Of a stretch of DNA of 64,000 nucleotides, positions 6,615 to 15,364 are shown piece by piece. The stretch covers positions 1,302,001-1,366,000 of the forward strand of contig NZ_CP067019.1 in assembly GCF_016599715.1 (NCBI RefSeq). Direction: 5' to 3'. A model generated the notes under the pieces. That model worked only from the letters and a program-made list of their open reading frames with translations, ran no database searches and was not told where the DNA came from. Source of the DNA: Acinetobacter sp. CS-2 (GTDB lineage: Bacteria > Pseudomonadota > Gammaproteobacteria > Pseudomonadales > Moraxellaceae). A program made the translations under genes and the position numbers. Each line of letters starts with the position of its first letter. Position 1 is the first letter of the stretch.

Positions 6615-6630
6615 TACTAATTTCTAAGTG

Positions 6631-6656
6631 AACCGCCCCAGTGGCGGTTTCTTTTT
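6631..6656 (+). terminator. Intrinsic terminator after the immI-like operon
   Basis: AACCGCC / GGCGGTT stem with a CCAGT loop and TTTCTTTTT. It ends the repressor-antirepressor transcript before the next gene. Confidence 0.85.
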
Positions 6657-6702
6657 GTCCAGAGAATTAGTATCTTGTGATTACTTATAAGAGGGTATTC
6701 AC

Positions 6703-7260
6703 ATGAAAAAAATTGCTTTATTTTCCGCATGTTTATTTATGGCAATTTCAAATGCCCAAGCCAAAAACAAATATGAGCCAGATTGCAAGGTGAGTGGGTT
6801 TGATAATCAAACTACCTGCTTTATAAAGCCTTATGGTGTATGGGTTGACAATAAAAGAACAACATTGAGTTTTGTTTCATTTGGTGGAACATGGACAAGC
6901 GCGGCACCAGATAGCATAGGGTTGGCAGTTTTTTACGGTGACGCCTCCACAAACATAAAGTCCGTATCTTTTAATATTGATGGCGATATATCTGAATTTA
7001 AGGTTGATATCTTGTCAAATAAGGTGAGTAGACAAGGTAACTTAGCGAATACCACAGCGCTTGTAGTGGTTCCAGTGGATTATGTGCGCCAGTTGGTGAA
7101 GTCTAAAAATATCAAATACCGAGTATCAACAATAACGGATGGGTACAGAGAGGGTTTCTTTTATTCTGAAAAAGGAGTGGCGTCTGAGCCGATTACCACG
7201 CTAAAGGCTTTGCTTGAAAAAGTGGACGCCAAGCAACCAAACAAGGGGAATGCCTTATAG
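6703..7260 (+). CDS. Secreted protein of unknown function (candidate moron)
   Basis: A 185-residue protein with a clear Sec signal peptide: KK, a hydrophobic core and a likely AQA cleavage after residue 20. The mature part is beta-rich, with two cysteines near its N-terminus (in 'PDCK' and 'TTCF') that could form a disulfide in the periplasm. It lies between the antirepressor terminator and the tape measure gene. Signal peptides are not expected on virion tail proteins, so this looks like a host-envelope gene carried by the prophage. No family recognised; lysogenic conversion or exclusion of other phages is a guess. Confidence 0.65.
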   Translation: MKKIALFSACLFMAISNAQAKNKYEPDCKVSGFDNQTTCFIKPYGVWVDNKRTTLSFVSFGGTWTSAAPDSIGLAVFYGDASTNIKSVSFNIDGDISEFKVDILSNKVSRQGNLANTTALVVVPVDYVRQLVKSKNIKYRVSTITDGYREGFFYSEKGVASEPITTLKALLEKVDAKQPNKGNAL

Positions 7261-7295
7261 GGTATCCCTCTTTCATATAGTCTACAGCTCGCATT

Positions 7296-7320
7296 CTGCG
7301 GGCTTTTTTATTGCCCGCAG
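7296..7320 (+). terminator. 8-bp hairpin with T-rich loop before the tape measure gene
   Basis: CTGCGGGC (7296-7303) and GCCCGCAG (7313-7320) pair perfectly around TTTTTTATT. An alternative GCTCGC/GCGGGC stem (7287-7303) would put the T-run right after a hairpin and terminate. The right arm touches the AGGAA ribosome site of the tape measure gene, so folding could also limit its translation. Confidence 0.6.
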
Positions 7321-7329
7321 GAAAGTGAA

Positions 7330-10300
7330 ATGGCTCAAGAATCTGTATTAAGAATCGTAATCGACTCAAGAAATGCTGAACGAAATGCACATGCTTTAGC
7401 GAATGAATTGGAAAGCATTGAGAAGAAGGGTGATTTCGCCACTAAATCAATGGATTCAATGTCTGTGGCGACTCGCCAGCTGGCTGGGTACATGGCTGGT
7501 ATTGTGACAATTAGTGCAGCCATTAATAAAATCGACACCTATACTGGTATTAATAACAAGTTGAAGCTTGTTACCAACTCACAACAAGAACTAAATCAAG
7601 CGATGCAAGATACCTTTGCTATTGCTCAGAAATCCGCATCTTCATGGGGTGCTGTGAATGATGTGTATTCCAAATACATGTCAAATGCAAAAACCTTAAA
7701 TTTAACTCAAGAACAAACAGCACGATTAACTGAAATTACCTCTAAAGCTGTGGCAATCAGCGGATCAACCACAGAGTCAGCGGCAGGAGCTTTATTTCAG
7801 TACGGTCAGGCTCTTGATGGAAATATCCTACGTGGCGAGGAATATAACGCGCTTGTTGATGGTGCTGGTGGTTTGCTTAGCGCGATGGCGAAAGGCTTAG
7901 GGGTTACACGCGGTGAGCTGCGTCAAATGATGCTCGACGGGAAATTAACAGGCGAGGTTATTACCAAGGCACTCTTAAAAGCTGGTGATAGTGTTGATGA
8001 GTTGTTTAATAAAACTGATGTCACTATCGGGCAGTCACTTACAGTTTTAAGCGATAGCATAACCAAATTTACAGGTGAAGCTGCATCTGGTTCTGGTGCT
8101 GCAACTGTTCTAGCTGGGTCAATTAAAGTTCTAGCAGAAAACCTTGATCTTATTGCTGATGGTGCGATTGTTTTAGGTATTGGTTATGTCACAACTGCGA
8201 TTGCCACTAAAACAGTAGCAGTTAAAGCCGATATTGCTGCAACTTTGACTCAGCGAGCAGCAACCCAAGCACAAGCAATTGAAGAGGTTAAGCTTGCTAC
8301 AGCAGCTGTAAATGATGCAAAAGCGCACCTTGCTTTAACCCAAGCTACAGCAGCAGCTACACAAGCCAAGTTCGGAGCTACAGCGGCAGCAACCAAGTAT
8401 AAAATGGCGACTGATGCAGTTACTCAGGCTGTGATCCGTCAAGAGGCAGCAGAAAAAGCGGCTTTTGGGTCAACTGTAAATATGTCCAGGGCTAGTGCCG
8501 GATTACTTGGATTTTTGGGCGGCCCCGCAGGGATCGGCTTGACGCTGGCAACGGTTGCAGCTGGCTACATATTGATGCGTGATAATGCAGAAAAAGCCAC
8601 CGCCTCAATTGATATCCAAGGTCAATCGGTTGATGACTTGGTAGTGAAGTATCGAGCATTGAATACACTTCAACGGGATAATGAAACTAAAGCGTTGTCA
8701 GATCAGGTAGAAGATTTAAGTCTTAAATTTAGAGTAGCATCTTCTGATTTAACATCATTCATGCAGGCTTTACCGGTCTCGGATGAAAAGATCAATACCT
8801 GGAGTAAATTACACTCTCAGTTCTCACTAGGTAAGATTTCTAGCAATGAGTATTACGAGTCTATTAAGGCTTTAAACATCCTAAATATCGATCAATTAAA
8901 TAAAGTTCGTGGTTTGATTAATGGGTATGAGTTCAGCAATACAAAAATGAAAGAAGCTGAGGCTGCTCAAAAGGCGTTAGCATCTGCTGCTAAAAAAACG
9001 ACTGGCGACTTGAAAGATCAAGCCGTCGGTGTTGCGAATTTGGATGAAAAATTAAAAGCACTTTTGTCCACAGCAACAAGTGAAAATAATAAAAACAAAA
9101 TCTGGATTAATAATATTGGTGCGAGTGCTGATGTATGGGGAACCAAATGGGCTGATTTTGTCGAAAAGTTCAAGGAGGCAAATAAACTACCAACCGATAA
9201 GGCTTTAGGTACAGAGCAGCTAAAAATTGCTCAAGAACAGTTTTTAGTTCTGCAAAAACGCCAAAACCTTGAAGAAAAAATATCTCAAGCAGCAAAAAAC
9301 CAAACTAAGGAGTTAGAGAAACAGCAGAAAATAATGCAGGTGAACTCAAAAGTTCAAGCATTATCCACTAAGTATAATATTTCCGCTAAAGCTAATGCTG
9401 CTGGTATTCCTAGCGGTGTAATTGAAGCCATGATTATGCAGGAGAGTAAAGGAAATAAAAATGCAGTTGGTCCTGTTACTCGAAGTGGAGAAAGAGCTAG
9501 AGGTTTGGCTCAATTCATGCCGGCAACCGCTAAACAATATGGCGTAAATGTGTTTGATGAACAATCAAGTATCAATGGCATGATTAAATATATGTCTGCA
9601 CTGATTAAGCAATTTGGAGGTGATGTAAATAAAGCCATCATGGCTTATAACGCTGGACCTGGTAATGTTCAATCGGGTGCTGCTTATGGATTCAAAGAAA
9701 CCAAAAACTATTTAAAAAATGTTAAATCTTATGCTGCTGGATTCAATGGATTCTCTGGAACATCAAAAGAATTTGATTCAGTTCTAAAAGATGCTGAGGA
9801 TAAGTTAAAAGAGCAAGCAGATTTAAGAAAGAAACTTGAATTAGGTGTTGCCGATGAAGTTAAACGAATCAATGAAAAACTTAAAGATGACTTAAAAAGC
9901 ATTGATGATGCAAAGTTTGACCCTAAAGATGCTGAAAAGCTAAAAGCTGAATATCAATCACGGGCAGACAATGAAATCGCAATTGCTCTGTATACGCTCA
10001 AAACAAAGCTTGATGACTATAGCTCATTCAAAAAAACTGAATCCCAATTATTGGAAGATAGTTTTAATGAAAAGAAATTCTATGCTGCACGCGACATAGA
10101 GTTAACAAAGGAGCAGCGTGACAAAGCTGTTGCTTTGCTTGATGAGCAATTGAAGCAGGAGCAGGCATTAATAAAGCTTGCTTATGAAACTCGCCTCTTT
10201 CAAATGCGTGAAGCTTTTATGTCCGAAACCGCAGCTATGCAGGAGCGTTATCGTTTGGAGCGTGAGCAGATCCTTCTAAACTCCAAGCTAAGCCAAGAGC

Positions 10301-11295
10301 AGAAACAGCGCGAAATTGCTTTAAGCAAGGCTTTGCAAGAGGAAGAAAATCGCAAGCGTTTAAATAGCGCAGTTCAGCAATGGGGTGGCATCCAAGCTGA
10401 AATGAACGGCACTGGCGATCAGTACCGTTTAGAGCAAGAGCGATTTGGTCGATATGGCGCATCTCAGGATGTATTTGATGCACAAATGAGTCAGGTAGAT
10501 CAAGCTGCCCAAGACCCTAATGCCAACATGCAGGAGCTTGCAGCGCAACGTGAAGCGATTTGGCAAGAGCATCATAATCGGATGACGGCTATTGAGTCGG
10601 ATTATCAAGCATCATCGTATAGCCTTCAACTTGGCTACGGTCAGCAAGTGACAGGCGCGCTTTCAGGAATGTTTGGCGCAATGCTTGGCGAGTCATCATC
10701 AGCATATCGTGCTTTATATGGCGCACAACAGGCATTCGCGCTAGCTCAGGTAGGTATGAACGTCTGGAAGTCTGCATCTGATGCTTATGCGAATGAGCCG
10801 GGTACTGTATGGCAAAAGATTGGTGCTGCTGCAAAAGCAACACTGGATCAAGGTACATTTGTGGCATTGATTCAGGCTGCTACCCCTAAAGGCTTCGCCA
10901 ACGGTGGCTACACAGGTCACGGTGGTAAATACGAACCAGCAGGCGTCGTCCATAAAGGTGAAGGTGTTTTAACCCAAGAGGAAGTTAAAGCTCTAGGTGG
11001 TCCACAAGGATTTGAGGATTTGCGAAAGTCGATTCGTCGAGGTTATGCGACGGGTGGACTGGTTGCAGATACTCACCGTGTTGGTATGGGGGCTGTGAGT
11101 GCGATTAATCCGGGTGGTGGTAATAGCTCTAGCTCAGGTGGCGGGGATGTTTATTACACGCAAACCATTCATATTGCGTCTGATGGATCTGCAACTAGTG
11201 AATATGATGCAAAGCAATTAGGGAAAATGATGGAAAATATGACTCTGGCTGTGATTCGCAGAGAGCAACGCCAAGGAGGTCTGTTATCTAAATGA
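7330..11295 (+). CDS. Tape measure protein with lytic transglycosylase domain
   Basis: A 1321-residue protein, the longest in the tail operon after J. Residues about 60-240 match the tape-measure N-terminal domain ('YGQALDGNILRGEEYNALVD', 'GVTRGELRQMMLDGKLTG'). Residues about 265-425 are alanine-rich with a hydrophobic stretch near 395-415. An SLT-type lysozyme domain follows at about 690-805: catalytic E705 in MQESKGN, then 'ARGLAQFMPATAKQYG' and 'AIMAYNAGPGNV'. A coiled coil occupies about 820-1060, and the C-terminus has the common 'ANGGYTGHGGKYEPAG' segment. It sets tail length, and the SLT domain should open peptidoglycan during DNA entry. It overlaps the M-like gene by ATGA. Confidence 0.93.
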   Translation: MAQESVLRIVIDSRNAERNAHALANELESIEKKGDFATKSMDSMSVATRQLAGYMAGIVTISAAINKIDTYTGINNKLKLVTNSQQELNQAMQDTFAIAQKSASSWGAVNDVYSKYMSNAKTLNLTQEQTARLTEITSKAVAISGSTTESAAGALFQYGQALDGNILRGEEYNALVDGAGGLLSAMAKGLGVTRGELRQMMLDGKLTGEVITKALLKAGDSVDELFNKTDVTIGQSLTVLSDSITKFTGEAASGSGAATVLAGSIKVLAENLDLIADGAIVLGIGYVTTAIATKTVAVKADIAATLTQRAATQAQAIEEVKLATAAVNDAKAHLALTQATAAATQAKFGATAAATKYKMATDAVTQAVIRQEAAEKAAFGSTVNMSRASAGLLGFLGGPAGIGLTLATVAAGYILMRDNAEKATASIDIQGQSVDDLVVKYRALNTLQRDNETKALSDQVEDLSLKFRVASSDLTSFMQALPVSDEKINTWSKLHSQFSLGKISSNEYYESIKALNILNIDQLNKVRGLINGYEFSNTKMKEAEAAQKALASAAKKTTGDLKDQAVGVANLDEKLKALLSTATSENNKNKIWINNIGASADVWGTKWADFVEKFKEANKLPTDKALGTEQLKIAQEQFLVLQKRQNLEEKISQAAKNQTKELEKQQKIMQVNSKVQALSTKYNISAKANAAGIPSGVIEAMIMQESKGNKNAVGPVTRSGERARGLAQFMPATAKQYGVNVFDEQSSINGMIKYMSALIKQFGGDVNKAIMAYNAGPGNVQSGAAYGFKETKNYLKNVKSYAAGFNGFSGTSKEFDSVLKDAEDKLKEQADLRKKLELGVADEVKRINEKLKDDLKSIDDAKFDPKDAEKLKAEYQSRADNEIAIALYTLKTKLDDYSSFKKTESQLLEDSFNEKKFYAARDIELTKEQRDKAVALLDEQLKQEQALIKLAYETRLFQMREAFMSETAAMQERYRLEREQILLNSKLSQEQKQREIALSKALQEEENRKRLNSAVQQWGGIQAEMNGTGDQYRLEQERFGRYGASQDVFDAQMSQVDQAAQDPNANMQELAAQREAIWQEHHNRMTAIESDYQASSYSLQLGYGQQVTGALSGMFGAMLGESSSAYRALYGAQQAFALAQVGMNVWKSASDAYANEPGTVWQKIGAAAKATLDQGTFVALIQAATPKGFANGGYTGHGGKYEPAGVVHKGEGVLTQEEVKALGGPQGFEDLRKSIRRGYATGGLVADTHRVGMGAVSAINPGGGNSSSSGGGDVYYTQTIHIASDGSATSEYDAKQLGKMMENMTLAVIRREQRQGGLLSK

Positions 11296-11633
11296 GCAAT
11301 CAAAAATTCACATGGTGCCAAGACTTAGAGGGTAATGCTCAAACTTCATCATTCAATACGCTTTCGAGCAAATTTGGTGATGGTTATGAGCAAAATATCT
11401 CGGTTGGTATTAACAATAGATCTGGGCAATGGCCATATCAACGCACAGCAAAGAAGGATGAGATTTTAGCAATCAAAGCCTTTTTTGATGCACATAAAGG
11501 TGCGGATTCATTTTTATGGGATTCGCTACTTGATGGTGAAGTGAGAGTAAAAGCTGGCGAATACCAAATCTCAAAAGTGGGAGGTTTAGTGTGGCGAATC
11601 TCCACAACCTTTACCCAAGTCTTTTACCCTTGA
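11292..11633 (+). CDS. Minor tail protein M-like
   Basis: A 113-residue protein of the phage minor tail family (lambda M): 'SSKFGDGYEQNISVGIN' near residue 30 and 'FFDAHKGADSFLWDS' in the middle, both recurrent in the family, with a beta-rich C-terminus. M is part of the tail tip complex between tape measure and L. The gene overlaps the tape measure stop by ATGA and is followed by a terminator, after which a fibre module interrupts the usual M-L order. Confidence 0.82.
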   Translation: MSNQKFTWCQDLEGNAQTSSFNTLSSKFGDGYEQNISVGINNRSGQWPYQRTAKKDEILAIKAFFDAHKGADSFLWDSLLDGEVRVKAGEYQISKVGGLVWRISTTFTQVFYP

Positions 11634-11649
11634 TTTAAATCAATTTCAC

Positions 11650-11672
11650 GCCCCACATGTTGGGGCTTTTTT
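11650..11672 (+). terminator. Intrinsic terminator after the M-like gene
   Basis: GCCCCA / TGGGGC stem, CATGT loop, six T. It separates M from the inserted fibre module. Confidence 0.85.
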
Positions 11673-11685
11673 GTGAGAAAAAACG

Positions 11686-11919
11686 ATGCCTACAGTAAAG
11701 AAAACACTAAATCGTACACCTCAGAAAATTTCGGACGGAAACTTTCCAGCTTACATGCAGTCAATGGGCGGTCTGGTCCGTTTTGCTTTTTCATCGACTC
11801 AACCGACTGATCTGACGATCTACCATCAGGACATGCAGATTTATACCGATGGTAGCCTTGGTGCCATGTGGGCTTGGGCTGCACATTACGATGAAGTCAT
11901 TGTCGCCATTTCAACGTAG
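11686..11919 (+). CDS. Small phage tail-associated protein
   Basis: A 77-residue protein beginning shortly after a terminator. The sequence ('KTLNRTPQKISDGNFPAYMQS', 'FSSTQPTDLTIYHQD') is beta-rich with a C-terminal aromatic strand. Similar small proteins occur just upstream of tail fibres in other Acinetobacter phages, where they are annotated as hypothetical. It is followed closely by a 52-codon ORF and the fibre gene, suggesting a receptor-binding accessory module. Confidence 0.6.
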   Translation: MPTVKKTLNRTPQKISDGNFPAYMQSMGGLVRFAFSSTQPTDLTIYHQDMQIYTDGSLGAMWAWAAHYDEVIVAIST

Positions 11920-11927
11920 GACAATCC

Positions 11928-12086
11928 ATGAGTAGAACAACAGTACTAGCAGGTGGGCTTCATACACCACCAACGACTCGGATCGCCCAGGGTAGTACAG
12001 ATAAAGGACCGCTCACTGGTTCAACTATCTACCTGATCGGCTCATCCGAAGGCCTACTGGGCAACCGCATACCAGCAACAACTTAA
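11928..12086 (+). CDS. 52-residue phage ORF upstream of tail fibre
   Basis: ATG 11928 to TAA 12084-12086, eight bases after the previous stop. The product is rich in Gly, Thr and Ser, without charge clusters or membrane segment, and has a 'STIYLIGSSEG' strand. No family recognised. Its spacing within a co-directional trio and its fibre-like composition support a real gene, but it is short. Confidence 0.5.
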   Translation: MSRTTVLAGGLHTPPTTRIAQGSTDKGPLTGSTIYLIGSSEGLLGNRIPATT

Positions 12087-12108
12087 TTTTAAAAAATCAG
12101 GAATTATT

Positions 12109-13038
12109 ATGGCTAAGCAAGTTATTAATCAAGGCACAGCACCTACTGGCGCAGGTGGTGATACTTTTCGAACAGGCTCGGCAAAACTGCAAGCAAATGA
12201 CAATGAGCTGTATAACTATCTTGGCGATGGAACTAATTTAAATAAACTGGGTACTGCTGCTTTTAAAAACACAGGTACTCAAGCGGGCAATGTGATGGGG
12301 GTTGGGGCGTTTGGGTTGGGTGGGAATGCAATTCAAAACAGTTTTAATGGTGAAGCGGGTGGTTCATTTTTATGTAATGCATCCGCTATAGATCAATTTT
12401 TGGGCAGATACTCAGCGGGAGTAAATATTCCTTATGTATCGCAGAGTTTTGGTTTTCAGATTGGGGTTATTGATCTTGATACTAGTCCTTCTGTTGTATA
12501 TAGATTTAAGAAAGACAACTCTTATACGGCAGTACAAAAATTATATGGGCAATACAATACCACTGTCGATTCAAACGGTTTCATTAAAGCAGCCTCTCCA
12601 ATTGTTAAACTGTTTTCTGAAAAAATCGAGCTGAATGATGAAGCTCAAAAACAAGAAATTGTTTTTGAAAAACTCGGCACAGGTAATTATTTAATTAAGG
12701 GCTCGACAGGTTTTGCGCAAGAAGGTTGGTATATCGAAACCCCGAAAGATGCAAACGGCAACGTTTTATTTTCAGTGATTTACAAAACACTTGAGAATGG
12801 TGATATTTCAGTAAAAACATATAAGAAAAAGTTTGATTTTGAAACTGTCTCTATTGTTACTGATTTGGAAAATCCAATTGATATTACTGAAAATCGTTGG
12901 ATTGACTTACGATTGCAAGAGTTGCCACAACCTGAAATCGAAATCCCTGAACCAATTGCACCACCTGACTTTCAACCCACTGGTTTGGCTGAAGCGGTTG
13001 CTACAGTAATGGAGTCATACAATGACACTGAACAGTGA
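12109..13038 (+). CDS. Tail fibre protein
   Basis: A 309-residue protein. The N-terminus ('INQGTAPTGAGGDTFRT') is the anchor motif of many short phage fibres and is followed by 'NDNELYNYLG'. Residues about 55-250 are beta-rich, with a segment of the form 'FEKLGTGNYLIKGSTGFA' and 'KDANGNVLFSVIYKTLENGD' typical of fibre bodies made by many phages. The last 40 residues are proline/glutamate-rich. It lies between M and L and overlaps L by 17 bases. A side-fibre or receptor-binding role is inferred. Confidence 0.78.
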   Translation: MAKQVINQGTAPTGAGGDTFRTGSAKLQANDNELYNYLGDGTNLNKLGTAAFKNTGTQAGNVMGVGAFGLGGNAIQNSFNGEAGGSFLCNASAIDQFLGRYSAGVNIPYVSQSFGFQIGVIDLDTSPSVVYRFKKDNSYTAVQKLYGQYNTTVDSNGFIKAASPIVKLFSEKIELNDEAQKQEIVFEKLGTGNYLIKGSTGFAQEGWYIETPKDANGNVLFSVIYKTLENGDISVKTYKKKFDFETVSIVTDLENPIDITENRWIDLRLQELPQPEIEIPEPIAPPDFQPTGLAEAVATVMESYNDTEQ

Positions 13039-13810
13039 TTTTCAGAAACTCTATGTAGATGGTCTGATCACGCTGTTTGAACTGGATGCTCGTACTTTAG
13101 GTGCGGGCATTTTACGTTTTCATGGTCATATCTCTTATGAAGATTGGGAGCGTATTTACAGCTATATCGGATCAGACGGGTTGCTCGGGGATACAGCTCA
13201 ATTAATTGGTGAAGTGTTTGAAAGTGCTGAATCAAAAACATGGTATCGCAACATCATTTGGCAAGGTGAAACTTTCGAGCCGATGGCGCTTGAAGTGTCG
13301 GGTCTTGAGATGCGCTCAGATGGTAAAGCTTCAGCGCCAACTTTAAGCATGGAGAACAATATTGGCGGCATTCAAGGCGCTGTGTCTATTTACTGCTTAC
13401 AGTTTGGCGACTTTGCAGGAGCAAAACTCAAAGTCATTACCACGCTGGCTAAATATCTGGATGCTGAAAACTTTAGTTCTGGCAATGCCACAGCTAATCC
13501 AAGCGAGAAGCGGGAGCAAATTTGGTTCATTGAGCAAAAGACTTCTGAAAATTCTCAGCAAGTGACGTTTGAACTTTCTAATCCAGTGGATTTTGAAGGG
13601 CTAAAAATACCAACGCGACAAATCTCAAATTACTGCAATTGGGAATATCGAAGTGAAGAATGTGGCTACATCGGATCTGCAATGTTTACTGAAAAAGACG
13701 AACCGACAGACAACCCTGCTTTAGATCGATGTAACTACAGAACGTCAGGCTGTCGTTGTCGAGAGAATGAGCTTCATTTTGGTGGATTCCCTGCATCCTC
13801 AATGGTGTAA
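13022..13810 (+). CDS. Minor tail protein L-like, iron-sulfur tail tip protein
   Basis: A 262-residue protein of the lambda L family. The C-terminal region has C205, C214, C237 and C244 with spacing C-x8-C-x22-C-x6-C, the arrangement that binds a [4Fe-4S] cluster in lambda gpL, plus an extra C246. Residues 1-190 form the beta domains that contact the tail hub. The gene starts inside the end of the fibre gene (17-base overlap) and is followed by a 48-codon cysteine-containing ORF and the K-like gene. Confidence 0.88.
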   Translation: MTLNSDFQKLYVDGLITLFELDARTLGAGILRFHGHISYEDWERIYSYIGSDGLLGDTAQLIGEVFESAESKTWYRNIIWQGETFEPMALEVSGLEMRSDGKASAPTLSMENNIGGIQGAVSIYCLQFGDFAGAKLKVITTLAKYLDAENFSSGNATANPSEKREQIWFIEQKTSENSQQVTFELSNPVDFEGLKIPTRQISNYCNWEYRSEECGYIGSAMFTEKDEPTDNPALDRCNYRTSGCRCRENELHFGGFPASSMV

Positions 13811-13812
13811 AA

Positions 13813-13959
13813 ATGAAATTAAATAAAAAATATTGTTTATGTGGTGGTGTATTTAAGCCCACTGGAATTGTATTAACTTCATGCCCGCCACAAATACAGC
13901 ATCAATGCGATAAGTGCTCAAAAATAGAGGCATTCTATGAAACTAACCGCAAAACTTAA
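13813..13959 (+). CDS. 48-residue cysteine-rich (zinc-ribbon-like) peptide
   Basis: ATG 13813 lies two bases after the L-like stop, and the ORF ends 23 bases inside the K-like gene. The product has a CxC pair (C8, C10), C24 and a CxxC pair (C32, C35), with a basic N-terminus, a layout that could hold one zinc. Lambda has no gene here. The tight packing between L and K supports translation; function unknown. Confidence 0.5.
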   Translation: MKLNKKYCLCGGVFKPTGIVLTSCPPQIQHQCDKCSKIEAFYETNRKT

Positions 13960-14683
13960 AAAAGCAATCCAGGCGCATGCTGCTGAAGTTTATCCAGATG
14001 AATGCTGCGGTGTGATTGTGAATAAGACATATATTCCATGTCGCAATATTTCAGACAATAAAGATCAGTTTGAAATTCATCATGAAGACTTGGCGCATGC
14101 TGAAGATCAAGGTGAGATTCAAGCCTATGTACATTCACATCCCAATGCTACAACACGTGCTTCGGATTTAGATTTACTGCAAATTGAACTTCATGAAAAG
14201 CCTTGGGTAATTTGTGCTTGGCCTGAAGTAGATTTCCAAGTCTATAAACCATGTGGCTATAAAGCGCCACTCATTGGCCGTGATTACCACCATGGATACC
14301 AAGATTGCTATTCAATAATTCGTGATTTTTATAATCGTGAGTTGGGTATTCAGTTGATTGATTTCGAGCGTAAAGATGATTGGTGGAGTGATAAAAACCA
14401 CAAATCCCTTTATTTGGAAAATTTAGATGAAGCTGGATTTTATGAAGTCAAAGAACCTCAGTATGGTGACATGTTGGTGTGTAATGTTGGTCGCACAGAA
14501 CACCCGAATCATGCTGTGATTTGGCTGGGTGATCAGTGGCAATTAAAGTCAGAAGAAAGCACAAGTTGTTTTGGTGGACCATTAATCCTACATCACCCGT
14601 ATGGCCGTAAATCTGTTCGTGAAATCTTTGGTCAGCAATGGCAAGAGCGTGTTGTCAAAATTGTGAGGCATAAGAATGCTTAA
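13937..14683 (+). CDS. Tail assembly protein K-like, JAB + NlpC/P60 peptidase
   Basis: A 248-residue two-domain protein like lambda K. Residues 1-105 form a Mov34/JAB (MPN+) domain: E22, H66-S-H68 and the S76/D77-D79 segment give the zinc site. Residues about 112-240 form an NlpC/P60 domain with C124 in QDCYS and H192 in 'HPNHAVIWLG' as the catalytic pair. It probably trims tail-tip components and/or cuts peptide crosslinks of the cell wall on infection. It overlaps the small cysteine ORF upstream by 23 bases and the I-like gene downstream by eight. Confidence 0.9.
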   Translation: MKLTAKLKKAIQAHAAEVYPDECCGVIVNKTYIPCRNISDNKDQFEIHHEDLAHAEDQGEIQAYVHSHPNATTRASDLDLLQIELHEKPWVICAWPEVDFQVYKPCGYKAPLIGRDYHHGYQDCYSIIRDFYNRELGIQLIDFERKDDWWSDKNHKSLYLENLDEAGFYEVKEPQYGDMLVCNVGRTEHPNHAVIWLGDQWQLKSEESTSCFGGPLILHHPYGRKSVREIFGQQWQERVVKIVRHKNA

Positions 14684-15314
14684 AACGATCAAATTATATG
14701 GCGTACTAGGAAAGAAGTTTGGTAAAGAATTTCATCTAGCTGTTGAAAGCACCCGCGAGGCTGTAAAAGCGCTATCAATACAAGTGCCCGGCTTTGAGCA
14801 ATTCATGCTAACAGCTCATGAGCAAGGTCTTGCCTTTGCTGTCTTTCAAGATGATGAAAATATCAGTGAGGATCAGATCGACTTTGAGACTGGTGCCAAA
14901 GTTATCAAGATCGTACCTAAAGTCATCGGCGCGGGTGGCAATGGAGTGTTGCAAACAATTCTGGGTGCTGTTTTGGTGGTAGTTGGTGTTCTTGTTGCCA
15001 TTGGTACTCTTGGTGGTGGTGCACCTTTAGGCGCGGCTTTAATTGGTGCCGGTATCGGAATGATGGTCGGTGGTATTGCTCAAATGATGATGCCAAAGAT
15101 GGACGAGGGAGATCAAAACCAAGATGGAAACAGGGCTAATAAGGGCTTTGGTGGTGCAGTTACAACGATCGCACAAGGAAATCCAGTTCCGATTCTTTAT
15201 GGTCAGCGTGAAGTCGGTGGATTCATTATAAACGCTGGTCAATTTGCAGTAGATACTTTTAGCTCTGCGGATGCTGGTTTTACAGGTGGCGGCAGCAGCG
15301 GTGGAAAGAAATAA
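14676..15314 (+). CDS. Tail assembly protein I-like
   Basis: A 212-residue protein of the lambda I family. Residues 1-90 carry the ubiquitin-like tail assembly domain ('LYGVLGKKFGKEFHLAV', 'FEQFMLTAHEQGLAFAVF'). Residues about 95-150 are glycine-rich and hydrophobic, with two membrane-like stretches. The C-terminus contains 'NPVPILYGQREVGG', a motif shared with other I proteins and the start of J. It lies between K and J and is followed by a terminator hairpin. Confidence 0.88.
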   Translation: MLKTIKLYGVLGKKFGKEFHLAVESTREAVKALSIQVPGFEQFMLTAHEQGLAFAVFQDDENISEDQIDFETGAKVIKIVPKVIGAGGNGVLQTILGAVLVVVGVLVAIGTLGGGAPLGAALIGAGIGMMVGGIAQMMMPKMDEGDQNQDGNRANKGFGGAVTTIAQGNPVPILYGQREVGGFIINAGQFAVDTFSSADAGFTGGGSSGGKK

Positions 15315-15326
15315 TTTAAAAACACA

Positions 15327-15347
15327 GGCGCAATGAGCGCCTTTTTT
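15327..15347 (+). terminator. Intrinsic terminator before J
   Basis: GGCGC-AATGA-GCGCC hairpin followed by six T, 12 bases after the I-like stop. It is probably leaky so that J is still made, as J has no obvious promoter of its own. Confidence 0.78.
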
Positions 15348-15364
15348 ATTGTCTAAGGATGAGT

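Noticed and set aside
12434-12634. Frame-shifted ORF within the tail fibre gene
   Set aside because: It is a shadow frame of the fibre gene with no ribosome site and a composition that does not resemble a protein family.
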